Shown: positions 21,961-32,070 of the stretch, in pieces
Numbering within the stretch: the first letter of the stretch is position 1
Layout: each line of letters begins with the position of its first letter
From: Theodoxus fluviatilis
Lineage: Eukaryota; Mollusca; Gastropoda; Cycloneritida; Neritidae
Direction of reading: 5' to 3'
NCBI GenBank assembly: GCA_034096865.1
Contig: JAWQFJ010001116.1
Location: 53,683 to 91,961, forward strand
Length of the DNA: 38,279 nt
Position numbers and translations under genes: made by a program
The notes under the pieces: model-generated
Told to the model about the DNA's origin: nothing
What the model saw: the letters and a program-made list of their open reading frames with translations, nothing else
Databases searched by the model: none

Positions 21961-22971
21961 TCCCTCCCCCACCCCTTCTACCTCCACTGGTGGTGTCTCC
22001 CCCACCCCTTCCACCTCCACTGGTGGTGCCAATGAGACAATCAGATTTTTTAGAATGAGAATGGTTCAGTCTTCCTTGATACTTACCCTTAGCATTCAAA
22101 TATTCCTTCTGTAGTTGACTGGACTCTTTTTGATTCTCTTTGGAATACCACATATTTTTGCATGTAAGGTGACAAATTAGTGTATACATGATTTTATACT
22201 TGGCATTTAGAATGTTGGGCCCTCTCTTTCCTTGGAGCATTAGTAACATTTTAGCAACATATTTTGTCAGCATGTATTGCATAGCTGAACAGAAATAATA
22301 TAAATAATAAATGTATCAGGAGGTGTCCGGAAATAACCCTTGTGGATTTTTTGTACAACACATGGTTTCCTAATGATGTATCATGATTTTGAGAACACAA
22401 AGTGCATGAGAAATAATTTGTTTTTCCTAATGTCATATAATGAGACCATCTTCAGACAATTTCTTTATAATTTTAGCACTGGAAATTCTTGTGTACAATT
22501 GAGCTTGGCCAATTAATGATGCCTCAAATTTCCTAATTTTGTCAGTTTGAAAAATTATGAATAAATATAGATTGAAAATAGAAAGACAGTGCTTGTTTTA
22601 TGTTGTTGTTGGTTCATTTCTGAACATTTCACCAACACATTGTGTCTGTGTAAGTTGTACTGTTAAGGAGCTATGATGAAAAGAAGTAAGGTGGTGCGTT
22701 TTTTTCTTCCGAAGTCCTTGTTAATTTGCCACAGAAGGACAGTGATGGCTTTTTTATGACGCCACGGTAAGGGTTAAGCATGTGTGTGTTTGGGCCCTGC
22801 CCATTCCTGGCAGTGCTCCAACCCTGTGTGTTAAACCAGCATTTTCAGCTATTTTCTATCTTGTTGATGTTGTTTAATTTTTGTATATGATTTATTTCTT
22901 CAAATGTGCCAAATAAAAATTATTAATTTCCCAATGTTCTGGACATTCATTTAACCTTCATCATTACCTCT

Positions 22972-23048
<77 letters not shown>

Positions 23049-23056
23049 CCTCGACA

Positions 23057-23109
<53 letters not shown>

Positions 23110-23185
23110 CCTCCCTCCCCCCCACTCTCTCTCTCGATCTCTCTAGGTCTCTCTCACTCACACACACACACACACACAAACACAC
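22972..23185. repeat. (CT)n tract ending in (CA)n
   Basis: A C run, then interrupted CT dinucleotides to about 23158, then about 10 CA units. It lies about 200 bp after the piggyBac right end. Confidence 0.95.
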
Positions 23186-23560
23186 TCACGCGCACACAGA
23201 GCTTCCTTTTCCTTCTGACATACATTCTCGAGCACAGCAACAATTAAATCCTAATCCTACGGAAGTGAAAGGAATTGAGTTGTCTCACTCTATATAGCCT
23301 GCAGTGGACACTGTACTGAATCGAATGTATGCCAATTAAGGACAGTACTTCGCACAAGGTGAAAGAAGAAAATAAATATCACAACTAAAGGTTACTCTAG
23401 CTCTTTTCTGTCAACTGCATGATGGAGATTATGAATGTGTTATTGTGATCACATACTGGTGTATACTGGTACTTACTTTACAGTTTATATGGCAAAACAT
23501 ATGATGGAGCTCTGCAAAATATTGTGGAACATACAACTGAATATGTATATGTCATTGCAC
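23186..23560. other. Unassigned noncoding stretch
   Basis: No ORF or motif of interest on either strand. Confidence 0.4.
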
Positions 23561-23564
23561 ACAA

Positions 23565-23690
23565 AAAACCAGGTTGGGTTTGAACCCACAACCTCTCGAA
23601 AAAAGAGAGGAAAAAAAGTTTCAGCGCAGAATCGAATCTGGTCATGCATGACCAAGAGTCCAACGCTCTACCAGCTGAGCCATTAGAGAA
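23565..23690 (-). mobile_element. tRNA-derived SINE-like sequence
   Basis: On the minus strand, TGGCTCAGCTGGTAGAG (23682-23666) is an excellent RNA polymerase III A box with a tRNA D-arm. It is followed by a tRNA-Lys-like GTTGGACTCTT. A degenerate B box GATTCGATTC lies at 23638-23629, and a perfect GGTTCAAACC at 23585-23576. The anticodon stem does not pair and the body is stretched by T and CT runs, so it is not a working tRNA gene. A SINE with a tRNA-Lys-like head is the best reading. Confidence 0.6.
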
Positions 23691-23834
23691 TTGATATGAC
23701 AGAGTGTTTGTAAAGCATTTATAACGTTCTTTTCCGTGGCCACACGAGCAGCTAAATCTCATCCGGCTGAATAAAAGCAAAGGAGTCTGTGCGGGGGTGA
23801 GTCTCAGATCTGCATTTGAAATTGAACATTACTG

Positions 23835-24381
23835 CTCATTGCTCCTGCAAGGCTGTATAAGTGTTGTTGTTTTTTTAAATCATTTATCTGTTACGCGTTT
23901 GATGGAGTAACCTAAGCTCGCATTCCAAAATTGTAGAACCTACTGCTGAAGTGTTGTGTGTGGATCCAAAAAGCTTGCGCAACTGTCCTTTGCACTGACT
24001 GTCCTATGCACGGACTGTCCTTTGCACTGACCGTCCTTTGCATTAACTGTCCTTCACACTGACATGTCGCGCTCACCAGTGCTTCGGACACATGCCGGTC
24101 ATTCTGTGCACTGGTCAGTGTGAAAGTGCATAGGACAGTCAGTGCATCGGACAGTCAGTGCATAGAACAGTCAGTGTGAAGGACAGTTAATGCAAAGGAC
24201 AGTCCGTGCATAGGACAGTCAGTGCGAAGGACAGTTGCGGAAGCTTTTTGGCTCCACACACAACACTTCAAGTGTAGGTTATAAAATTTTGGAATACGAG
24301 CTTAGCTTACTCCATCAAACACGTAACAGATACATGATTAAAAAACCAACAACACTTATCCAGCCTTGCACGAGCAATGAG
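23835..24381. mobile_element. 547-bp foldback (long inverted repeat) element
   Basis: Left arm begins CTCATTGCTCCTGCAAGGCT; right arm ends with its near reverse complement AGCCTTGCACGAGCAATGAG. The arms stay complementary for over 200 bp each (for example ATCTGTTACGCGTTTGATGG against the matching CCATCAAACACGTAACAGAT). The loop is short, around 24070-24110. The inner arms are made of about 18-bp tandem repeats, ACTGTCC(T/A)(T/A)TGCACTG. No ORF. No clear target-site duplication was identified. Confidence 0.9.
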
Positions 24382-24539
24382 GATGGTTGATCTTCTGCTT
24401 AGCAGCGTCAAGATGGAAAGAAAGTCGATACATAATGTGCTGCTTAATTTTTTCCGCATTGATCTGAAGCACCGAGCTGTCACCTCTACCGTTTAATCCG
24501 CTTGGTAATAGATCTTAATTTGGTACCACGCGAGATAGA

Positions 24540-24960
24540 GCGAGAAAAGGGCGTGGCTGTGGAGTGGGTCGCCATTCCATGAATTGACTACTTGCATCGT
24601 AAAAAATCCTTTATCCTTTCACCAATGTTCTCGAAATTCATCCTTATCAAAACTCTACTCGCAAATGACGTCACGTTGTTGATGACGTCACAAATTTCGC
24701 AATTTGGCCATTCCATGAATGGAGTATTTGGGGAGGCGATGTCGAGTGTACGACCTTAAAAAACCACTTTCTCTTCAAGCCTCGATTCTGAAAATTTGAT
24801 ACATTCAATCAGACCTAACTTCCAGTTAGTGTGCAAAATGTCAAGGAAATCCGTCCAGTAGTTTTTGAGAAATCAGCCGTGGAGTTGGGACAGACAGACA
24901 CACACACACACAGACAGACAGACAGACAGATAAAGTCTGTAGGACCTCCAGTAAACCTGG
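24540..24960. repeat. Possible LINE/SINE 3' end with GACA-rich tail
   Basis: The stretch at 24835-24890 reads GTGCAAAATGTCAAGGAAAT and continues CCGTCCAGTAGTTTTTGAGA, then leads into CACACA and five GACA units (24898-24932). This layout is common at 3' ends of dispersed invertebrate retroelements; assignment is inference. Two CCATTCCATGAAT motifs occur at 24572 and 24708. Confidence 0.4.
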
Positions 24961-25004
24961 AGGGATGAACGTCTTCACCTTATCTCTTCCGCTCTCACGG
25001 ACAC

Positions 25005-25365
25005 TCCTTCTTCCGATGTATGCGTCGCTCTAATGGGCGGACGGTTACCATCGTCTCCATTCTTCTTCACGGATACTCCATTTTCCAGTCCCAACGTCTC
25101 ACTCCTTCTTCCACATCCGTCTAAACGTCCTTCTCCTACTTCCGATGTATGCGTTGCTCTGATGGGCAGACGGTTACCATCGTCGTCATCCTTCTTCATC
25201 GATACTCCATTTTCCAGTCCCGACTTCTCACTCCTTCTTCACATCCGTCTAAACATCCTTCTCCTCCTTCCGATGTATGCGCCGCTCTGATGGGCAGACG
25301 GTTTCCATCGTCTTCATCCTTCTTCACGGATACTCCATTTTTCCAATCTGTCCCCTCGGTCCAAT
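25005..25365. repeat. 128-bp tandem repeat, about 2.8 units
   Basis: TTCCGATGTATGCG recurs at 25011, 25140 and 25268. Each unit continues with GCTCTGATGGGCAGACGGTT and a stretch including TTCTTCACGGATACTCCATT. The units differ at several positions. Confidence 0.9.
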
Positions 25366-25384
25366 CGTGACGTCCTCCCCCAAA

Positions 25385-25985
25385 AAAACTCGAGTCGACG
25401 TCACTCTTTTTGACTCACATTGGAAGCAAAAGTGAGTCTATGTACTCACCTGTTTCGTCCGTCCGGGCGTCAGTGAAAAACTTTAACGTTGGATTTTTCT
25501 CGGAGACTATTAAGTCTATCAACACCCAATTTGGCATCATGGTGTAGGATAACAAGACGTACAAAAACATACATAGTGAACTGACCTTGCTTCAAGGTCA
25601 AGGTCGCAGGGGCCATAATGTTGTATAAAAACAGCCATTTTCCCCATTTTCTCTGAAGTTTTTGAGATTGGATACCTCATCTATATATCGTATATAGGGC
25701 AAAGTAAGCCCTATCTTTTGATACCAGTTTGGTTGACCTTGCGTCAAGATCACAGGAGCTCTTCAAAGCTCGATTGTATACATATTTTGAAGTGACCTTG
25801 ACCCTGAACTATGGAAGATAACTGTTTCAAACTTAATAATTATGTAGGGCACATGCTATACTTTCATCATAAGACACATTTGGTCACATAGCATCAAGGT
25901 CAAGGTCACTTTGACCCTTATGAAATGTGACCAAAAGGTCGATGTCAAGCATGTGAGTCGTATGGGCTTTGCCCTTCTTGTTTTT
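25385..25985. repeat. Dispersed repeat rich in TCAAGGTCA half-sites
   Basis: Contains TCAAGGTCA at 25592-25600 and 25894-25902, its reverse complement TGACCTTGA at 25793-25801, and near matches TGACCTTGC at 25583-25591 and 25734-25742. The two exact plus copies are followed at once by a second AAGGTC. No ORF beyond short chance frames. It looks like a repeat family member, but copy number cannot be seen here. Confidence 0.6.
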
Positions 25986-26322
25986 TATAATTTGGTAAAT
26001 AGTGACGTCCTCTAACACACTAGCATTCTGTCCATCACAACATCTTGCTACATGAACTAATTGCAGAATGACACAAAAATACAAGTACAGAACTTCATCC
26101 AAATTACTGTTATTATTATATCATTATGAATTTCTGTACGTAACATCGATCATGGGGAGATGATGGTTCATCGTCCGAACTCATTGCAGAGTCAGAAGCA
26201 GAAGCAGAAAGACCAGACGCTGCCACTGCAGGTTGTTCCACAATCTCGGATTCATCACTCTGGACCTGGATCTGGATCAAATAAGTTGCAGTAAACACTT
26301 CTGGTTGTCGTCGAAACGGATT

Positions 26323-26323
<1 letters not shown>

Positions 26324-26353
<30 letters not shown>

Positions 26354-26361
26354 GGGGGGGC
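26324..26361. repeat. Poly(T)-poly(G) tract at the LINE 3' end
   Basis: About 12 T, then about 25 G, then the minus-strand LINE coding end at 26378. On the minus strand this is a C run followed by an A run, compatible with a LINE poly(A) tail. Confidence 0.8.
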
Positions 26362-26377
26362 GGTGAAGTGTTCAGTG

Positions 26378-27215
26378 GGTGGGCGACAGCCCTGACAGTC
26401 TCAGCGCTGATGATGCTGCGCCGGCTGGTCGAGCTGGTTTGGCTGTTAAGTCTGTGTCGCTCAGCTGGTTCCACTCAGCCACAGTACGGACAAAAAAGGA
26501 GTTCCTGTACTGGTCTGTCGTGCTGGGAGGAATGACGAATCCTCGCGTGCTGTTTATGGCCTGTCGTTCGATGATGTTGTTGCTCTTGAACCCTCGTAGC
26601 TTTGTAGGGACAACACTCCGTCGACCACTGTCAGCGGGAGTGAGAAACGTCTCTGGGGGCAGCACAGTGATCAAGCCCTCCGGGATCTTGTTCAGGAGTG
26701 TGAGGCGTTGTTTCTTGCGGCGCTCTTTCAGTAGGGGGAGGTTCAGGTCTGTGAGCATGCTGCTCACGCAGCCCGGGCTTCTGGACTCGTAGTCATGTGT
26801 GACAAAGCGGGCGGCTTGGCACTGAACTCTCTCGAGTTTGTCAATGTCCTTCTGCAGGTAGGGCTCTCATACAGTTGCTCCGTATTCCAGTTTTGACCGT
26901 ACACAGGAGATGTACGCCAGGCGTCTACACTCTTTGGGGCAGTTCCGGAGGTTCCGGCGCAGGAAGCCCACTGTCGATGCGGCTTTGCTGCAGATGCTAG
27001 AGATGTGGGATGACCACTTGAGGTCGGTGGACAGCAGTATGCCAAGGTAGGGGCTGTGTTGTACTTGCTGTATGATTAGTCCCTCTAGGCTGTACATGTA
27101 GGACGACTTGCTTTTGATGGAGAGGATGGAGCATTTCTTCGCGTTGAAGCGCATGCCCCACTTGTTGGCCCAGACTTCTAGTTGTTTCACTCGAGTCTCC
27201 AAACTCTCAAAAAAG
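26378..27215 (-). mobile_element. Jockey-like LINE, C-terminal part of ORF2
   Basis: Minus-strand reading begins LETRVKQLEVWANKWGMRFN (end of the RT palm/thumb), then AKKCSILSI, SPYLGILLSTDLKWSSHIS, STVGFLRRNLRNCP, YISCVRSKLEYGATVW, DIDKLERVQCQAARFVTHDY, LNLPLLKERRKKQRLTLL, and finally NSFFVRTVAEWNQLS. These are the classic blocks of jockey/CR1-like RT C-termini from mobile elements. One frame change near 26870 splits it into two frames. The RT active site is missing (5' truncation at about 27215, next to an A-rich run). The frame upstream belongs to other sequence. Confidence 0.85.
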
Positions 27216-27577
27216 AAAACAAAAAACAAGATGACTTTCTGTGTGTTTACTTCGTCTTTGAATATTTCGATGCCTTCAGCAAAGAATAAAATAGCGTCAA
27301 AATGACATATAAAAAGAATTACTTGTGCTATGACGTAAGACATTCTTATAGTCTTGGATGTCCTGGCTGGCTCATCACCATGATAGTCCACAAAAATGAG
27401 CAAATATAAGTCTCCAAACTCCACGAACTCACGTTGAGTGCAAAGTTCCAGATCGTCATCGTCACTGACCTGATCAAAGGAATCTGTTGACTCTAAATCG
27501 CTTTCTAAGTCTTCCTCCTCTGCTTCACCAGCCTCTGCTAACCATGCAGGCGATACTTGACCATGTTTCACGCGTTT
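27216..27577 (-). pseudogene. Acidic N-terminal ORF fused by chance to the LINE, possibly piggyBac-derived
   Basis: The open frame starts near KHGQVSPAWLAEAGEAEEED and continues with a Ser/Asp/Glu-rich run ending SDDDD, then an unrecognised hydrophobic stretch, before joining LINE sequence. An acidic N-terminus next to a piggyBac-type terminus (27786-27886) suggests the start of a piggyBac transposase, but no catalytic motif is present. Alternative: unrelated host or repeat ORF. Confidence 0.35.
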
Positions 27578-27785
27578 GCTTGTAGACGGTGTGAACGCTG
27601 CTAATGTTTACAACTGCGCATGATAACTGCGCACTTGCTTGAAGTGGGGTTGCCTCAGTTTGATGCTCCCCTCAGCCGAAATACACTCTGCTGCTATGAT
27701 CAGACTGTAGCATATCCTAGCGTTTGCCTAGGGTAAGCGTTCCTGTTTGTTTCGTCATCAAAAGTTGAACACGTGGGTATCTACA

Positions 27786-27886
27786 AATATCGGAATCTCG
27801 GTGACCGAATAATCGGTAATAAGGGCACTATAGAGGGCGTAATCACGTGACCGAATATTCGGTCATATGGGCACGGAACGGGTTAA
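27786..27886 (-). mobile_element. piggyBac-type right terminus with nested palindromes
   Basis: The plus strand reads GGGCACGGAACGGG and then TTAA (27883-27886), so the minus strand begins TTAA then CCCGTTCCGTGCCC, the layout of a piggyBac end. Just inside are GACCGAATATTCGGTC, a perfect 16-bp palindrome (27850-27865), and a second copy ACCGAATAATCGGT near 27800. No matching left end was found in the window. Confidence 0.6.
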
Positions 27887-27889
27887 AGA

Positions 27890-28640
27890 TAATGAAAAAC
27901 ATGAATTCTTTTTTTTAAATTACAATCTCTCTTGAGGGTAGCCGCTACACGAGAAAACAGGTATTTCATGTCCATAGGTTCTACTAATGGTGTCTTCATA
28001 AAATTTTGCTTAAGTGTTCAGCTTCATAATACTATACCTCACACCAAATCTGATCAAGCTAACTGCCATACATTTTTTATTTTGAAGATATTTATTTTCA
28101 CTGACGGTGACACATTGGATCAAAATGGTTACAGCACTAAAAGTGCACAAAAAGACAAAAACTTAACCCAGTTGTGCTTGAGCTACACACACAAAAAACA
28201 GGTAAGGGAGACAACTCACCAAACTCCATTGGGTCCTTACAATCGAAATTTATTTCAAAATTTCTCAATTGAATTAAGGCAAAAAGAACATTATTGATGA
28301 ATTGAAAGATGATTGCTGTACCTTTAGAAAGAGAAATGAATAACATTCTTAGAAATGAATACATGGAGAGAAAAAAAGAAGTAATATCCAAGTTCAAATC
28401 TTGCAAACTTTTGGTAAGGGCACATGCTTGATTTACTAATTACCAGTCCACAAAGAAGAGGTAGACAGATGAAAAAAAGACCAAAGATATAAAACAAATG
28501 AAGGTTTAGACATATCCATGCAAACAGATTCCTTTGCAAGACTAACCTTCCATCTTACTGATTCCGGTGCAAAGACTCTCCTTCCAAAGTTCACACCCTC
28601 ACACAGCACCTTTCAGTGCGATCGACAAGAAGAAGAAGAA
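27890..28640. other. Unassigned AT-rich stretch
   Basis: Short ORFs on both strands, none with a recognised domain. A TTAACCCAG at 28164-28172 looks like a possible piggyBac left end, but no partner was found. Confidence 0.3.
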
Positions 28641-28945
28641 GAAGTAACAAACTTCTCACTTCAGACTAGATACCACAAGTATGAAATTCCCATCAGTGTC
28701 ACAAATGAGAATAATATAGACTAGGTTCCAAAGGAATTGTGCAAAACTGGAGTTGTCCTCATTCACTGAAACTAAAGTTTGAACAAGTTCCCATGAACAC
28801 TGAGCTAAACACCTTTCAGTAACAAACTTCTCACTGCACACTAGGGACCACAAATATGAAATTCCCATCAGTGTCACAAATGAGAATATAGAGTTGTCCT
28901 TATTCACTGAAACTAGCTGAAACTGAACAAAACAGCTGCCCTCAT
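28640..28945. repeat. Diverged tandem repeat, 176-bp spacing
   Basis: AACAAACTTCTCACT at about 28646 recurs at 28822. GAAATTCCCATCAGTGTCAC and CATTCACTGAAACTA also recur in order. The second copy is shortened. This lies 3' of the piggyBac remnant on the minus strand. Confidence 0.7.
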
Positions 28946-29794
28946 TCACTGCAAATTCACATGGAACTGTGCAAAACGAGCCCCTTTGCACAGATTGACC
29001 TTGCAGAGCACACGGCCCCAGACAGTCTGTACCCCTCGGCCACTGGGCGTTCGCTTCTTCAGACTCTGGCACTGCACACAGTTTTTCTTCCTGCCAACCA
29101 AGCAAACCACAGCATGTTCACAAGGGTTAGTGATGGTTCTGCCACCAAACGATGCTGGATGTTGGACTTGGCGCGGAGTTTGCACATTTCCCTTATGCAG
29201 GGCTCTGTACAGAGACATTCTAAACCACAGCCTGTCATGGTCCTTACTCTTCCGAGGATGTGGACGTTGGGTTGAGGTGAAGATAGTGAAGGCATTGAGG
29301 ATGGCAGCCTCCATGATGAAGTTGAACAGGTACCGCCACCACTTGCGGCTCTGTCTGCCCAAGCCATAGTACTTCCGAAGTTGGTCAAAGAGATCGACAC
29401 CTCCCATGCTGCAGTTGTATTCAAGGATGGTGGTGGGCACAGAAGTGTCAACCTTGGCTCCTTTTCCCTGACAGCGCTTGGCTGTCCCTATCAGTGGCTG
29501 AATACCCGTGGAAAGGACATTTGTCTTGCCAGACTGTAGCCAGCATGGGGCCATCCTGCATCATGCGCGTTTCCCCCACTTTCATGCGCTTGTTCTTCGG
29601 TGTGCGGTTATTGAAAACAAGTTCTTTTGGCCACCCCTTTCTGTTCACACCACATGTCCCACAGCAGTAGGTGTTCTTCTGCAGCAGAGCCTTGGCAAGG
29701 GCAGGAGATGAAAAGAAGTTGCCGTAGAAGAACTGGTGGTGCCTCCCCTTGTACTTGTCGCCCACTGTCATGACGACATGATGACCAAGGCCTC
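28946..29794 (-). pseudogene. piggyBac transposase 3' exon, decayed, second catalytic Asp lost
   Basis: The minus strand reads [37 protein letters not shown] and CGTCGVNRKGWPKEL. After a frameshift near 29515 comes TNVLSTGIQPLIGT, EYNCSMGGVDLFDQL, RKWWRYLFNFIMEAA and a partly Cys-rich C-terminus. This is the second half of a piggyBac transposase. The invariant DNFF aspartate is Gly (GGC), the third (GGVD) is kept, and the first is missing. In the C-terminal Cys motif, two expected Cys look like Arg (WGR, GAR). An acceptor-like TTATTTCTCACAACAG ends at 29795, so upstream exons may once have existed beyond the microsatellite. Confidence 0.85.
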
Positions 29795-29859
29795 CTGTTG
29801 TGAGAAATAAGAGGGATGTTTTCACAATACTGAACAACTACATTTTATTTCTTTCCGTG

Positions 29860-30255
<396 letters not shown>

Positions 30256-30949
30256 GTGGTGCTAAAACGATTACGTTATGGGCTGCCAGTGGTGCTAATA
30301 CACAAGCAAATTGAGCAACATGCACACCTTTCATTAACTTTGGAATTGCTGATGAACCGTTGCAGATAGACACATAAAGTAAAAACACAAAATGCTTCAA
30401 ATTGAATGAACAATATTTTGGTGTGCACTTTATAGTCTTTATTCAAATCCTGATTTTTTTTTGGGTCAAATTTTAAATGGTAAACATTTGTGTGTGTTTT
30501 TCACTCCTTGAGAAATAAAACAGGTAAATCACTATGCAATTCCCCTGAAGACGGAGTGTGGCTGCCTTTATGGCGGGGTGTTCAAAAACAGTCACACACG
30601 CAATCATCTCACCCACTTGGGTGATCCTGGGAGTGTTTAGCCCAGGTACGCAACAACAACAACAACAACTATGCAATAGTGGGTAAATACCCTATAAACC
30701 CTACTGAATGTTTGCTTTATCATCAGTGCATACTAATTTATCCTTCTCTTTGACCAAAAATGCACTCTTTAAATTATGATGCAAATTCGATGATCCAGAT
30801 ATTAGAGAGACAAAATGAAGTAATTCTGATTACCTTTACTCTCTTTTCATCTTATGCAATATCCCTCAAATTATTGCAAATGTAGAAACTGAATAGCATC
30901 AATATGTGGATAATTCAACATGAAAACAGTCTGCAGTAAAGTTTCTCTC
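30256..30949. other. Unassigned stretch with a possible SINE tail
   Basis: 30555-30668 contains ATCTCACCCACTTGGGTGAT (an inverted CACCC/GGGTG pair) and ends in GCAACAACAACAACAACAAC, resembling a short retroelement tail. No gene recognised. Confidence 0.3.
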
Positions 30950-31168
30950 CTACATTCGTGAGTTGATTTTTTGACTGTAACAAAATTGAAAAATTCTACT
31001 GATTTTTGTCATGAGACACAAGAAGGCATTACACACTACACAAACATTTTCAGGACTGTTGTAGTAGTTGTCTATGTAGACATGATGTCTCTTGGACAGC
31101 AGGCCACAGTAAGCAAGCAATCCTGTTATGGTCTTGGTGGTCTGCGTGCTGTCCTTTCCAACCCCCAC
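30950..31168 (-). pseudogene. piggyBac transposase fragment with intact second catalytic Asp
   Basis: The minus strand reads GVGKDSTQTTKTITGLLAYC, then GLLSKRHHVYIDNYYNSPE. This is the piggyBac segment leading into the second catalytic aspartate (vYxDNyYxSPxL). Homology ends right after SPE. It differs from the copy at 28.9-29.8 kb (DNYYN against GNFFS), so this is a separate family. The upstream segment with the first Asp is absent; in its place lies a CAT microsatellite and an OTU-like ORF. Confidence 0.75.
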
Positions 31169-31185
31169 TGCCTCATCATCAGCAC

Positions 31186-31217
<32 letters not shown>

Positions 31218-32070
31218 CATCATCATCACCATCATCATCATCATCGCCACCTACATCATCATCATCATCATCACCATCATCATCATCGCCACCTACATCA
31301 TCATCAGCAGCAGCAGAAGCATCAGCATCATCATTTTCAGCACCATCCCTATCGACATCTTTATCTTCATCGTCGTCATCGTCATCATCGTCATCATCAT
31401 CATCATCATATGTACTGACATTAACGTCATGTGCTGCGTCACGAGTAAGGTCAATGGTTGCAGCTTTTCTCTTATCCACAAGCACTGCGAAATGATCTGG
31501 CCTTAAGTCTTCTGGTGGTTTTGATGTGCACGTACTGGTCCACATCAGATGTACGCATGGGTGGACTTTGTTTGGAACATCTCGTCCATGCACCACTCTG
31601 CTCACAGGTTCTATGAGAAACATTGCAGCCTGCGTAGGTGGGCAGTAGGGCTGAATGGAAATTTTCAGACTTGCACAAATGGCACTCATTTCCTGTAAAC
31701 CACCAGCGCTTTAGAGTTTTGATACAGAAGAGAACAGTCTTTCATACGAGTCAAAAATCAGTCCGGGGTCAGCAAACAAATCTACATAATCAGGATGACT
31801 TGTGTCATAAAACTGTGGATAAGTCCCTATCTCTATAGCAGCCAATAGTCTCACAAGAGCATTGCGGTCTTGTGTTCCAAACAAAGCAAGTGATACACTC
31901 CTATATAAGCAATGGTCGTCTGGTCTTGTACCTAATGGCGTGTGTGTTCTCAGCATCACCGGATGAAACAACCTTAAAATACCTTCAGATACCTTGTCCT
32001 TGTCACAGACTTCGATTTTCAAAGGCTCTCTCTCAGGCATGGAGGCTTTGTAAGTTCTCCTTAATAACAT
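31126..32070 (-). pseudogene. OTU-like cysteine protease domain protein with acidic GAT-encoded tail, one stop
   Basis: Two minus-strand segments in the same frame, 32070-31714 and 31710-31126, are separated only by TAA at 31711-31713. The first holds TRPDDHCLYRSVSLALFGTQ, an OTU-type DxxC(L/F)(Y/F)R nucleophile motif, then LVRLLAAIEIGTYPQFYD. The second has AGGLQEMSAICASLKISIQP, VSRVVHGRDVPNK, LMWTST and RPDHFAVLV, with the likely catalytic His. This matches the vertnin/OTU-like domain common in transposon-rich invertebrate genomes. OTU enzymes cut ubiquitin chains, but function here is unknown. Downstream runs an Asp-rich tail of over 60 residues encoded by GAT/GAC repeats (31183-31411). 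The single stop suggests a recent pseudogene or a sequence error. Confidence 0.7.
31183..31411. repeat. (CAT)n-rich microsatellite within the OTU-like ORF
   Basis: CAT/CGT/CAG triplets with CGCCACCTA interruptions occurring twice. On the minus strand they encode the Asp-rich tail; other frames give poly-Met, poly-Ser or poly-His. Confidence 0.9.

Larger units (their letters stand above)
21062..22777 (+). mobile_element. piggyBac element, internally deleted, with TTAA duplications and 13-bp TIRs
   Basis: TTAA (21062-21065), then CCCTTACCGTGGC (21066-21078). The other end is GCCACGGTAAGGG (22761-22773), then TTAA (22774-22777). The terminal repeats are perfect 13-bp inverted copies starting with the piggyBac-type CCC, and TTAA is the piggyBac target. 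The element itself is 1708 bp. Inside lies a broken transposase start and a long AT-rich segment, so it cannot mobilise itself, but its ends look usable by a related enzyme. Perfect TIRs and intact TTAA suggest a recent insertion. Confidence 0.93.

Noticed and set aside
23629..23690. Functional tRNA-Lys gene
   Set aside because: Good A box, but the anticodon stem does not pair and the T arm is displaced; a SINE-like origin fits better.
28164..28175. TTAACCCAGTTG as the left end of the piggyBac copy at 28.9-29.8 kb
   Set aside because: No inverted partner (CAACTGGGTTAA) was found to the right; TTAACCC is common by chance.
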